From positions 96,861,073 to 96,925,072 of the forward strand of contig NC_060253.1 in assembly GCF_921293095.1 (NCBI RefSeq): a stretch of DNA of 64,000 nucleotides, given 5' to 3'. Below are positions 51,201 through 60,471 of the stretch, piece by piece. A program made the translations under genes and the position numbers. The notes below the pieces were generated by a model. The model ran no database searches, had not been told where the DNA came from, and was given only the letters and a program-made list of their open reading frames with translations. Positions within the stretch are counted from its first letter, which is position 1. Each line of letters begins with the position of its first letter. This DNA comes from Ischnura elegans (taxonomy: Eukaryota > Arthropoda > Insecta > Odonata > Coenagrionidae).

Positions 51201-54200
51201 CGTACAAGTCGATGGTGATTCTACTCGATGATAACACCAGATTCGTTGTCATATATCCGCGGCCTCACGCAGGTCGAATGGAGCCGGGAGAAGTTGTTTA
51301 CGCGGCGCGCTGATCACCTTGACTCCGACTCACCTTGTTTCTCGGCAGCTTCGAATGAAATTTGGTTGGACCTTGAATAACGATTAGTTAAATTCTGTTA
51401 AGTGAAAAGGTTTAATCTTCAGCAGAACTGGATTTCATCTGAAAAATTGACAGTGCCTCTGGAGTTTGGCAATTTCGTCAGGGTTATGATGTCGAAGTCA
51501 ACCACCAAGGGATACCTGCCGGATTTTCGTATTTTTCCGCGCTCATCCATTTTACCGTTAGTATGCGCTGATTTTTTTTCCACCATGAGCGATTTATTTA
51601 GATTCATGGACCGTGATAGTTTGTCAAAACTGCGATTGTCATTCTCTTTTGACATAGATTAGCACCAGATAAATATCTTTGAATCGACAGCGATATCAAC
51701 CAGCCGCATGTCCGTAAATGGGGTCCGGGATATCTAAACTACGATGTAAAATAATGTAGTCCCGTAGGGAAAGAATGCTCTCACTCACGATCATGACAGG
51801 GGAAACACATCCTCGGTTCTTTCGCTGTTCCTTCGTGGAAACTGACCTTGGAATGGATTATAGAAAGAATCTTCTAGTGAACTGCGCAAATGATATTGGG
51901 CCTCCTCTTTTGAAAAGAGAAAGTAGCCGACTGGAAAAATATTGGGCTAACAATGGACTGTCCGTAGGGAGTGGAGTTGAAAGGGGCTTAAGCCATCAAT
52001 TGAAAACATAACGAGAAAACCATTATTGTAGCGGCCCTCGGAGGATAACTCGTGTCATCAGTCGTCACGTATGATCGAAGTCAAGTTCAAGAAGTGAAGG
52101 ATAAGGTAGTTTGAGGTTATTAAGGGATGACTTTGCTCCATTAGATCGGATCTGATACAAAAAGTGCCAGGTGTTTGGATCAGAAGGGGAGCGAAACATT
52201 ACGAGAAGACAAATCACCCACCTTACGAGTTGGAGGTCCCAGCGCAGCGTTCGCGGACGAAAGCAGTTGAAGAAGCGTTCCCCGGTAGATTCTATCGACT
52301 CTTGGTAACCTTTCATGAGACTCTTCTTGTTCATGAGCAGAAATTCGAAGATTTGGATAATCATTTGCATGAACCGTCATGAAAAAACGTTAAATCGGAC
52401 AAAAAAATCTTGTGCGGGAAAATTTTTTACGACCATAAATGCGGAAAAACGCAAAATGCGGAAACACGAAATACGGATAATTTTTACGTTGTCCTAATAT
52501 GGAATGAATCGGGACCCAAAAAAATAAACGCTAAATGCGGAAAAACGCTAAATGCGGAAAAACGCTAAATGCGAAGACGTTAAATCCGAATCCGACTGTA
52601 TATGTTAGGGTTACTCTTCAGTCCATCATTTTTTTATGGTTCAATGGTTCTTTTGATGTTTTCTTTGCTGGCAACCTTTTGAATAACTTCTGTGATGTAT
52701 TTTGGAGAACAAATGGCGAGTACAGGGGAGAGAGAGGCTTTGTAGTGTTCAGGGGTTGATACTCCTATCCTTGTATCCACAGCTGTGGATCTGTGCACGG
52801 CTTACACCAAAAGCAAGGCCACACCACAGGACTGGCATGGAGTCTGCTCGAAATAAAATCATGAATATTCCATAATATACTCAACTAAGCGTGCAATCTC
52901 ATTATTTAATCTTCGTTTTTTTCTTTGGAACTACAAGAACTCTATTTTCGGTCATTAGTGGCCACCTACTTGCACCATAGGGGTTATTGGTATGAATGAC
53001 ATCATATACTGCATGCCACAAAAATTACCGCATTCCTCCGAATATAGTCCCCCTCTGAATATAGCCCCCCCCCCTAATTTTGAGGCTTGAGTTTCGGGAA
53101 AAATAAAAAAAAATAGGTTTGAATATAGTCCCCCCCTTAACTTTCATCACGGGCATTTTTGGAAAAAAGGGGGGACTATATTCAGACATATACGGTACCT
53201 CCGAATACTGCCACCATCAAATTTTGGCTGTTGATGGATGGGACTAGCTTCAAGTGTTTGCTTCCATCACAATGGCTCACCCTGGTTGATTTCATCTGCC
53301 CTCTTTGCTTTTGACTATTTGTATTTTTAATAGGGATCTTTAAGGAGGTGATTTCTTAATCAGTTATTTCATTTCTCTCGGCCATGTCTCTTATAGAAGC
53401 CAGATTCCTGTCATTTGCGTATATTCATGTGTTGATCACATTGTGTCAATTGCTGTATCCTAGGCAGTTATTTCATTTATGATTTGCTATTGTTTCTTCT
53501 TGTCGACTCGCACGAGTTATGTATCTAGGGGTCTGGTCATCATTAAAGTTATATGATAAAACATTGTTTGTGTCGTTCTTGTTGCCTATAAAATAGCAAT
53601 TCCTTCTCATATTTTCTTCTTTTGTGCCAGCTCAAGTCCATCATGGACAATTTTGAGGCTGCATCCAAGCAGAAGGGAGCTGCAGCATTGCGTGTGGAGG
53701 TCACCAAGGTAACTGTGGGGGCAGGTGACGGTGGCCCATCAGTCATGGAAGCCGTGAGGGGTGCAGCTGATGGTCGTGATGATGAGGGGCAGTCTGTGGA
53801 AGGGTGGTCGGTCGACTCAGACGAGTCGGAGGTGGACGAGCTGGAACCCCTACCCCCCATGAAAGGTTTGCTCCCTTCTGCTTGCAAGGGCACCCCTTGT
53901 ATGTGTGTGGCTCTCACCTGTGTTTGTTTTGTGGTCAGCCTTTTCCACCTCGCTTGGATTTACGCTTTCCCTGCGTGGCCTCGATGGAGTTACTATTATG
54001 TACACATGTGCCAAACATTTTATCCATTGCTCTAATGAGAAGCCAAATGGTGTCTCACTACTTAGCATTTGGAGTCATGTGAGGTTCGTTGTAGTGACAT
54101 TTGCTAGGGAATGTGTTCTTTATTTTTTTTATTTCTTTAAAAAAATTTATTCTCATAGCACCGAATACAGCTCATATTGGCCATTTTACATCAGGACGTT

Positions 54201-57200
54201 CAACAAATTGAACAATTACACATGCTCAAACAATTTTGCCCTGGGTGGGGGCAACTCTCATCACTGAACTTGAATGCTAGGTTAGCACTAACCTCCTTGG
54301 GAGTGATAAATTGTCATTGAGGATGGTCTACCACCTACAGAATTACCCAATACCACGGAGATATATCATCATCATCAACAGTCATCAATCTAAAAAATTT
54401 TTGATGTATCTCTCCTCTCAATTCTCCTGTCAGCTAGTCTTTTAACACCTACATAAATATTCTGCTTTTAGATGATAGTCAAGGAAATTTGTGTTGGAAT
54501 GAAATAAAACCAGGGATCTTTTGATACCATTTTCTAGTTCCTCAATTGCCATTCTCTGCTTGTAGGCATAATGAAGCTCTTTAAAAAGTGAAAAAGTACA
54601 ACTTTCATTTCTGCCAGTTCTTAAAATCATAGTTGAGATCATATGTTTCTCTTTCAATTTCATCTTCAACTTTGCTTAGTTTTTTCACTTCACATGATTT
54701 AATGGCAGGGAGTCATAATATACAATTCTTCAGAGATGTTTTTTTACTTTGAGGTAGGAATTCTGTAGGAATGGAGTGCTAACTTTGTATGCTGTTTGGT
54801 TTGCAGAATGTCATTGTTCTCTGCTGGTCGATGACTTGCTTTTCGAGGTGACTGCCCACAATCATTCGTTTCAAGATAGCTCCATCAAGCATCCTCTGTC
54901 CACAGTTTACACTGATTGCAATGTTATCACTCAGATTCAGCAAATATAACTTTAAAATTGTGAGATGATAGTGTATTGGTGCATGTTAAGTGCTCACTCC
55001 TATGAAAAATGTATGTAGAATGCTCTTGCAAATTATATAGTGCAGCATGGGTCACTGAAACTCTCAATACTGTTATATTTTCAAGCTCGTGTTTGAAGTA
55101 CAGATTTGGTGATTATCCTTTTGTTTCAGGTTCACAGGAGCGCCGTGAAGGCTGTGATACACAATTTTCTGCAGAACCAAGCAGGGAAGAGGTGAAGCAG
55201 GAAGGATCATTGGGGGCTCTGCAGCATCCCAGTGCGGGGAAAGTGGAGGACAGTGTGGAAACGGTGAGAGGATGTGGCTATGGTGGGGCATCCAGGAAGG
55301 TGCCAGTGCCTTTCGAGGCCCTCTTCGAAAGCGTTTTCCGAGTTTGTTTTCTAAAGTTTCAATCATCAAGTTAACTGGATTTCAAGAACTTGATGATGAA
55401 GGACAATGATCTCAAATGACAACTTACGAACGCAGTCATCTTCATAGCCATGTTAGTGACTTTGGCACAATGGGTATTGTTTGAAATTTGATGTTTTTTT
55501 TTCATCCCTGTGCCAACCGCTAGATGTTTCTTCTGTTGGAGGTACTCCATTAATTGTTATATGAGATCATTGTCTTCATCATCGAGTGAACTTAAAATCA
55601 AGTTAAATTGATAATTCGGGCCCAACTGTAATGGGGTCCCTTAGGTGTCCTTGAAGGAAATGTCTATCAATCATTGTCTAATAAGTTCAAAATAATACCT
55701 AAATTGCTGCCCACTCATCTTGAGTTAGTAATCTCATGTCATCAGAGTTCCTGCACATTAACTTGATCAGGGAGATCTGTGCATTTGGGGAAGGAATTCT
55801 TCACTAGAGTCTAAACGACATACCGAACAATGCACAAGGCCGAGGAGTAGCTGAGAAGTGGTAGCACATTTGGCAAGAGCTCTTGATGTCATCAACTTGT
55901 CTGAAAAGGATCTTTGCTGTCAATTTTGAACTGAGAATAGTGTGAGATATAGGTAATAGATAAAAAAAAAGGAAAAATATGGGTTCATTAATTTTTCAAA
56001 CTCCGTCACAGACAACAACATGAAAAAAATGGCGAACGAGCAATTGTATTGCCTATGTTTCATAGGCCAGGGCTTACTGTGGAGACCTGTTCATCAAAGT
56101 TTAGTCTCAATTGGAAAAATTGAACCACTCAGGAGAAGAGTGTCTCTTTTTAAACTCCAACCAGTATCACCCTTCCACCATATGTGGTTGGAGGAGTCAT
56201 TCTAAAAGGTTTCACCCCAAATTGAATAAATACAGCGAGGAGAGCTTGCTGGATGGTTAGAAGATCACTATTATAAGTGATTGCTTGAAAATTTTCTTAA
56301 TGAAGAGGACTGTATGAGTTAGTCTTGGAGAATGAATTTGGAAATTCAAGTGCTTTTTCATTTAGGAGGTGCCCAAAAGCTGTACACCCATGTCTCGTAT
56401 AGCGCAAGGGATGCGTTCCTTGGGGTCTTTGCGCTATACGAATTTGCGTTATACGAGAGCGTTTTAACATTGGGAAGATAGGGATGCGTTCCTGGTAGCA
56501 TAGGTCTTGGGTATTTTGGGTATTGAATTTCCTATAAAACATCTATATTCCCTTAAAAAGCCTTAGAAAACATTATTTATATAAATGTTTATAGTTTAAA
56601 ACATCTTTAAAGATAGTATGCACACATTCAAAGACTTTTATTCACGTTAAAAAAAATTCTTACGTGCTTTTGAAATTCCCTCCTGTGGTGCGGGTGGGCT
56701 AACATCTGCTATCTCAGGGGATCGTAATGCGTTGCCGGCAGTTGACGATTTTTCAAACTAGTTTAAAAACAACTATTGTGTCACTCAGGCCCTTTTGTTG
56801 CTCATCGAAATTACAGGAAAATGCTACTTTGAATGCCATTTCATAGCTAGCGGAGTTTATGAATGATTAATCATTTTAATTTGAAGTCCTCCGAGTCATT
56901 AGCAGCTACGTGAAACAGCCTTTAAATGCCTTGGAACCTGACCCAGGTTTTCCTTCGTTGAAAATGAATGAACGAGATTGCATTCTTTTCCAAAACAATA
57001 TCGTCTCGTCAACACTAAAAACTGGTTGAGGGGGAAAGGAGCCACTTTCAATCACAGCTTGGAGTTCATCAGAAAATGTTGCGGTGACTGCGCTATCAAC
57101 ACTTGCAGATTCACCTGATATCGCCGCACTGAAAATACCTGCTTGCCGTTTAAATTCTGGAACCAACCGGAGCTTTCACTAAATGTCTCGGAGCGATTAC

Positions 57201-60200
57201 CACTCTCGTCTTTTTGTACTGATTCACTATGAACTTTCCGTATGTGTAGACCGCTTGGTTGAAGTTGGTGCAGCTGAGGTCACTGATGTTTTAACTTCGT
57301 CTTTAGTCAGAATAAGGCATCGTGCGTTTAAACTTCCGTGCAATATCGCTTTGACGTTCTCCATTTTCAAAGCAATTGACCTCTTTCAATTCCTCTTCTA
57401 GGTTTATAGTTTTTCTTGATAAATTCTTGATTTTTCTATGCGCATTCCTATTTTTTGGCATATTCTCTTGGTTTTTACTCTGTATGGCTCTATCTAAATC
57501 ACCTTCCACTGCTGAACTGTATTCCTGAGACGCAGAAGGCCTACGACTGCGGGGAGGGAACGAAGCCATTGTGTTTGAGACTCTATAGCGGACCCTTTTA
57601 TGTGTTGATGCTATTCATGCGCAACTCGGCCATTGCTCCATTTGTCCCCCGTGAATACCGATGACCTTGAAGGCTTTAGCGTAGACCCTCTACCTGGAAG
57701 TCAATCGCCCGATAACCTATGGCGGCAAAAATACGTCTCAAACCGTATTGCTGAAAAAAAATCATTTCCACCAGCCCCACTCTTAATTGACGATCTAAAT
57801 TCTTTTTTATCATTCTGTTAAGGAGACGAGATTAATTACTTCGGTAGGCCGGCTATCTGGACCCAATGACGAGTAATACTTTTGGCCATTGCACAGTAAT
57901 GCATTTCGATTAATATATAAACAAAAAAGAAGATTTGAGGCAAGCAATAATATAAATATGCGTAAAATGATAGAAATTTCGTGTGTAATTAGCGCAAGTT
58001 CACATTTTATCACGAGAGCGTTTAAGATTTTTGATTAGGCTACACTGCATTGCAATGTTTCCCCGAGGAACGAATTTGCGCTATATCGAAATTGCGCTAA
58101 TCGAAATTGCGCTATACGAGACATGGGTGTACTGACTTGCTACCATTTTGTTCTAGTATGATTGTGATTTCAAAGCTACCATCGGATATCAGTGCTAACT
58201 TGGTAGAATATGATCTTTCACTTTCTGTCTACGACAACAGACTTGATGTAATATTTCAAATCCTGCCGTGTGAACGGCGGTGAAATATTCAAGAATTGCC
58301 ATGAGAAAAAATTCCCCTGGACCAGGAATCGAAACACGGACCTTTGGCTTTGCTGGCCAATGCACAGATCACTATGCTATCCAGGTTCATTAATTCCCAT
58401 GGCAATTGCACCGAGGCTCATGGTAATAGATGTTGGGCGCTTGCGGTCCACCAAGGATGGCAACGCGAGGGAAATAAGACTTCCAAGAAGCCATGACCAG
58501 TTTTCTCCCTTGTGTTGCTATCCTTGATGGACCGCGAGGGCCCAACACCTAGTACCATGAGCCTGGGTGCAATTGCCATGGGCTCTTCTACACTGAATGG
58601 GGGGGGGGACAATTTTGGGGCTTCGGTTTTGGGGTTCAATTTTGGGGCTTACTGTTAGTTTTGGGGTTCATAGACGACACTGGTATGGAATTTTCTTAAC
58701 TTGGCTTGGGGGTCGGGATGGATGAAATGTCTTGTTAGTTCTTGGTTTGTGGCAAGGGCAGTGGTACTTATCAGATCCAGGTCGCGTCAACGCTGAGGGC
58801 TGAGTTTCTGCTTTTTGCGGCTCCTGGTGAGGGCTGTTGCCTTCTGCCGTGTCTCCATGATGGGGTGGCTTTCCTTTGGCAACTGAAAATTACTGGTCAG
58901 TCTCCTTTCTCCTGTCGTGCTTCAATTTAGCCCATCCACCCATCCCACATCGCGATAAATCTCCTCCGGCTGCGCATTCGCCAGCAACACTTCAACAAAA
59001 CCAGGCCGACTTCTTTCTTTAGCGTGGCAATCTTACGCTCTGAGTGACTGCGTGACCCAACTCGTTCTCCTCCCGGCGGCCACTCTCGCCGGTGTTTTAT
59101 CCCCAAAAGTCGTGTTGGTGTACCTGGGGTGGGGCAGTGGGAGGGCTCGTAAACGGTTGCTCTCTCGAGCCATATCACCATGGGGGATAGGTGGGGGGGA
59201 AATGTCTTAGTTCGTTTCGCATCACGGGGACTTCTTAAACCAGGAATTGAAGGTGGGGGAGGGAAAAATGAATCACTCTCACATCGTTCGCTCGCACACA
59301 GGAAAAATCCACACGCACACAAAAAAAATAAACCTCTGCTTGACCATGAGGTAAGGCTCTCCCTCTTTCAAAGTGTCCATTCAACCCGTAATGTTGCCAG
59401 CTAAATGGCGACGGTTACACTATGCAATATCCTTGTCAGACACTATGCCTGTGCTGATATGTTTGAATGTTAAGCTTTGGCATTGCTTACTAAGGCAAGA
59501 GGTATACCTTTCTGATTGTTACTTCATTCATCTTCCCCATTGCTTTTTATTCATAAGCCTTGGAAATGGTGGATGTAGGTTTGCACCAAGGGGATATGGG
59601 TGGCAAACCAGGGGTCTGGGAATTCCTCCCCATTCAAAAGGGGGTTTTGAAGATTTAGGAAATTTGGGATTTTCATGACTTAAACATGGTGGTTTTAAGC
59701 TTATTCTTTGATAAAAAAAAGACTGCTAAGCATTTTTTGTAGGTCATTTAATTAGTACCAAAGCATGTAAAATAGACCGTAATTTTAATTCATGATAGCA
59801 GGTAAATTTACCGGAAAATACATATAACTTTTTACTTTACTTTTGTACAAAGAGGTTACCTCCAAAAATTTTGATTTTTATCAAGTTTATGTTTCAACTC
59901 AAGGAGGAGGGGGGATAGCCCCCTCAGGCCATGGGGTCACTGAGTCCTGGTATAATTGGGGCTTATGGATCTTATCAAAAATTTCAACTGCTGGAGAGGG
60001 GCAGGCACTGAAGCCTATTTGGTTTCCTATGCAGGTGAACAAGGAAAACCCACTGCTGAGGCTGGTCCTCATTGAGCTGGCCAAGTTCCTGTGCAAGGAG
60101 TTTGTGGAGAAGGGCAAGCTGGCATCAGTGGCTGAGGCTTGTGAAGTGTCGGCTGATTTTGTTGCTCGCTTGGAGGAAGTTTTGAAAGGTGCTGAACAAG

Positions 60201-60250
60201 ATGGCCTCCTGGGGCCGGCAAAGAAGTCTGTTGGCCTGCAGACTGATTGA
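41723..60250 (+). CDS. unidentified seven-exon gene encoding a 668-residue protein with repeated beta-rich modules
   Basis: I predict join(41723-42298, 42466-42666, 46443-46929, 47735-47892, 53631-53865, 55130-55263, 60035-60250). Every junction keeps frame (phases 0,0,1,0,1,0) and every intron is GT..AG, which is strong evidence for a real gene. The product starts MADYHCGLQCVIAEIKSGQE in a cacaATGg context. Residues about 97-152 (FSVVCKI...FPKDVI...VGDYVL) and 208-246 (MWGVVEKV...VPKNVI...EGDIL) look like two copies of one module; residues 4-38 and 367-398 may be diverged copies. Residues about 305-362 are Thr/Pro/Val-rich, 535-550 acidic (DSDESEVDELE), and 598-650 look helical (LLRLVLIELAKFLCKEFVEK). 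The end is KSVGLQTD. I do not recognise the family. The modules could be OB/S1-like or Tudor-like, but that is a guess. Exon 3 could use a more internal acceptor. Confidence 0.82.
42466..42666 (+). CDS. unidentified gene, coding exon 2
   Basis: This exon is exactly 67 codons, with acceptor TTTCGTTTCAG|CGA and donor CCACAG|GTATTT, phase 0 on both sides. It encodes the clearest second copy of the module (GVVEKVAKKSLNVYVPCVDS, then LVPKNVIFPHEGDILEEDW). Confidence 0.85.
42780..42870 (+). repeat. possible tRNA-derived SINE fragment
   Basis: A tRNA-like string (tggtggtggggtaactaactgc) is followed by the B-box-like gagttcaagtcctcc. It lies in intron 2 of the seven-exon gene. No tail or target duplication was found. 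Confidence 0.35.
43693..43780 (+). repeat. tRNA-Ser/Leu-like pseudogene or SINE head
   Basis: The sequence gcactgtggccgagtaggt fits a class II tRNA A-box region, and gggttcgaatcc is an exact B box 50 bp on. The acceptor ends do not pair well and the anticodon arm is not convincing, so it is not called as a functional tRNA. Confidence 0.5.
44022..44295. mobile_element. hAT-type MITE (family D), copy 1, with perfect 8-bp duplication
   Basis: The element 44030-44287 starts CAGGGACGCCGACTTGC and ends GGAGTCTGCGCCACTT, with flanks tacacata on both sides (44022-44029, 44288-44295). It is colinear with 49862-50122 (gtgagttttaagtttttt; ggacactccggggaaaatcg). It lies in intron 2 of the seven-exon gene. 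Confidence 0.92.
44808..44973. mobile_element. short hAT-type MITE (family E)
   Basis: The 150-bp element 44816-44965 has ends CAGGGCCGGCTCAAG and CGTCGTCCGGCCCTG. The flanks tccactgt and tctactgt match at 7 of 8. It is non-coding and lies in intron 2 of the seven-exon gene. Confidence 0.8.
45824..45888. promoter_or_regulatory. cluster of three TATCGAT(A/T) motifs (DRE-like)
   Basis: TATCGATA lies at 45824-45831 and 45881-45888, and TATCGATT at 45843-45850. TATCGATA is the DRE bound by DREF at many insect core promoters. The cluster lies in intron 2 of the seven-exon gene, 560 bp before exon 3, so it could mark an internal promoter. This is inferred from motifs alone. Confidence 0.4.
46443..46929 (+). 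CDS. unidentified gene, coding exon 3
   Basis: The acceptor is TTCTTGTGTCCACAG|AAG and the donor GAGGAAG|GTGAGG (phase 1). The exon has a Cys/Trp-rich start (GWVCNYCCWSGRAAYDGYLG), a long Thr/Pro/Val-rich linker, then GKVLLVKEKSGMLLCGRG and FHMGLMTVFGVKM. The frame closes with a stop 16 bp past the donor, so splicing is required to continue. Confidence 0.75.
47735..47892 (+). CDS. unidentified gene, coding exon 4
   Basis: The acceptor is TTCCTTCCATGCAG|GC, which completes a Gly codon from exon 3, and the donor is AAGATG|GTATGC (phase 0). It encodes SNLGYRMNPVNHMLRAVWVG, then EVVPLGSLDFLPQMNDWVAS, then RKLRQEVVQKM, a likely amphipathic helix at the end. Confidence 0.82.
49854..50130. mobile_element. 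hAT-type MITE (family D), copy 2, with perfect 8-bp duplication
   Basis: The element 49862-50122 starts CAGGGATGCCGACTT and ends GAGTCGGCGCCACTG, an imperfect inverted repeat. The flanks are ggccacag on both sides (49854-49861, 50123-50130). It lies in intron 4 of the seven-exon gene. Confidence 0.93.
50501..52600. mobile_element. Tigger/pogo-like DNA transposon, decayed, TA duplication
   Basis: The element 50503-52598 is flanked by TA on both sides. The left end CAGTAGAATCCTGATTTAACG and the right end, read on the minus strand, CAGTCGGATTCGGATTTAACG are inverted repeats of the pogo/Tigger type. The right subterminal part holds a 17-bp tandem repeat (52530-52585). Internal frames (51402-51662, 51775-52011, 52164-52382) carry no transposase motif I can recognise. 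It lies in intron 4 of the seven-exon gene. Confidence 0.75.
52530..52585 (+). repeat. 17-bp tandem repeat, about three units
   Basis: The unit aacgctaaatgcggaaa is repeated with related, looser units upstream from 52430 (aatgcggaaaaacgcaaaa). It lies near the right end of the Tigger-like element and may be subterminal. Confidence 0.85.
53026..53197. mobile_element. Stowaway/mariner-like MITE with TA duplication
   Basis: The element 53028-53195 is flanked by TA. Left ccgcattcctccgaatatag and right, read on the minus strand, CCGTATATGTCTGAATATAG are inverted ends, followed inward on both sides by a run of C (tccccc / tcccccc). It lies in intron 4 of the seven-exon gene. Confidence 0.7.
53631..53865 (+). 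CDS. unidentified gene, coding exon 5
   Basis: The acceptor is CTTTTGTGCCAG|CTC (phase 0) and the donor ATGAAAG|GTTTGC (phase 1). It encodes LKSIMDNFEAASKQKGAAAL, a Gly-rich stretch, and an acidic, probably disordered segment (SVDSDESEVDELEPLPPMK). Confidence 0.82.
55130..55263 (+). CDS. unidentified gene, coding exon 6
   Basis: The acceptor is CCTTTTGTTTCAG|GT and the donor GAAACG|GTGAGA (phase 0). It holds 44 codons of charged, Glu/Ser-rich and probably disordered sequence (SQERREGCDTQFSAEPSREE). Confidence 0.78.
56906..57166 (-). pseudogene. Tigger transposase DDE-domain fragment
   Basis: The frame contains QPVFSVDETILFWKRMQSRS, which matches the first catalytic Asp motif of Tigger/jerky transposases (VFN.DET.LFWK..P.RT), preceded by a degraded linker (ELQAVIESGSFPPQ). 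It continues into GKPGSGSKAFKGCFT. The rest of the DDE domain is missing. Confidence 0.88.
57303..57569 (-). pseudogene. Tigger transposase N-terminal fragment (CENP-B-type HTH)
   Basis: The frame contains KTINLEEELKEVNCFENGER followed by QSDIARKF, matching the pogo/Tigger N-terminal helix-turn-helix pattern (K..LEEKL.V...ENGE...DIAR). The domain is cut off from the catalytic part by frame breaks, so the gene is inactive. Confidence 0.8.
58298..58585 (-). mobile_element. tRNA-like element with a long hairpin, copy 2
   Basis: On the minus strand the tRNA-like unit (CCTGGATAGCATAGTGATC ... TTTCGATTCC ... GTCCAGG) follows a hairpin. Arms of about 75 bp, at 58396-58475 and 58510-58585, are inverted copies (catggcaattgcacc, aggctcatggta, gttgggc, gcggtcca.caaggat.gcaac). 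The anticodon-stem-like TTGGC/GCCAA is perfect. It is related to 34225-34427. Confidence 0.75.
58600..58670 (+). repeat. minisatellite of ttttggggttc units
   Basis: After a run of 10 G, the units aattttggggctt, ggttttggggttc, aattttggggctt and agttttggggttc recur about four times. On the plus strand this is G-run-rich and could form a G-quadruplex. Confidence 0.75.
58730..59400. other. GC-rich intronic stretch, open frames on both strands, no gene recognised
   Basis: This lies inside intron 6 of the seven-exon gene. The minus frame 58927-59322 (131 codons) has no recognisable domain and is overlapped by plus-strand frames. It may be a mobile-element remnant. Confidence 0.35.
60035..60250 (+). 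CDS. unidentified gene, terminal coding exon 7
   Basis: The acceptor is GGTTTCCTATGCAG|GTG, and the exon has 71 codons plus TGA (60248-60250). It encodes a helical segment (LRLVLIELAKFLCKEFVEKG, then ASVAEACEVSADFVARLEEV) and the C-terminus KKSVGLQTD. Confidence 0.86.
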   Translation: MNKENPLLRLVLIELAKFLCKEFVEKGKLASVAEACEVSADFVARLEEVLKGAEQDGLLGPAKKSVGLQTD

Positions 60251-60426
60251 AACAGTGCCCTTTTCTTTCCTTTGAGAGAAAAATCCTATGTTGACCATAC
60301 ATATCTATAGTGTGTGGGGTATTTTTTTACTTATATCTACTTTTGTACATATTTTGATGAAGAAATAAGGCAAGATGGTGTTGCAAACCCTTCACTGGAT
60401 GCCTAAGTACTGTACATACCAGGTGC

Positions 60427-60432
60427 AATAAA
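60427..60432 (+). terminator. polyadenylation signal AATAAA of the seven-exon gene
   Basis: A canonical AATAAA lies 177 bp downstream of the stop codon, in sequence that turns T-rich just afterwards (acatttttttcag). It fits a short 3' UTR for the plus-strand gene. Confidence 0.7.
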
Positions 60433-60471
60433 TTACATTTTTTTCAGTCTTCTTTTCTTTGATTGTGAGAG

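Larger units (their letters stand above)
56383..58131. mobile_element. Tigger (pogo/jerky) DNA transposon with transposase remnants
   Basis: The element 56385-58129 is flanked by TA on both sides. The terminal CACCCATGTCTCGTATAGCG is repeated exactly in inverted orientation at the right end, and the match extends to 23 bp. Inside, on the minus strand, lie two transposase fragments in the expected order. It lies in intron 6 of the seven-exon gene. Confidence 0.92.

Noticed and set aside
58927-59322. 131-codon minus-strand open frame
   Set aside because: It has no recognisable domain and lies in a GC-rich intronic stretch with competing plus-strand frames. A mobile-element remnant is possible.
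59570-59965. Further hAT-like MITE in intron 6
   Set aside because: G-rich ends (ggatgtaggtttgcacc; gggggatagccccctcaggcc) are suggestive, but no inverted pair or 8-bp duplication could be read.
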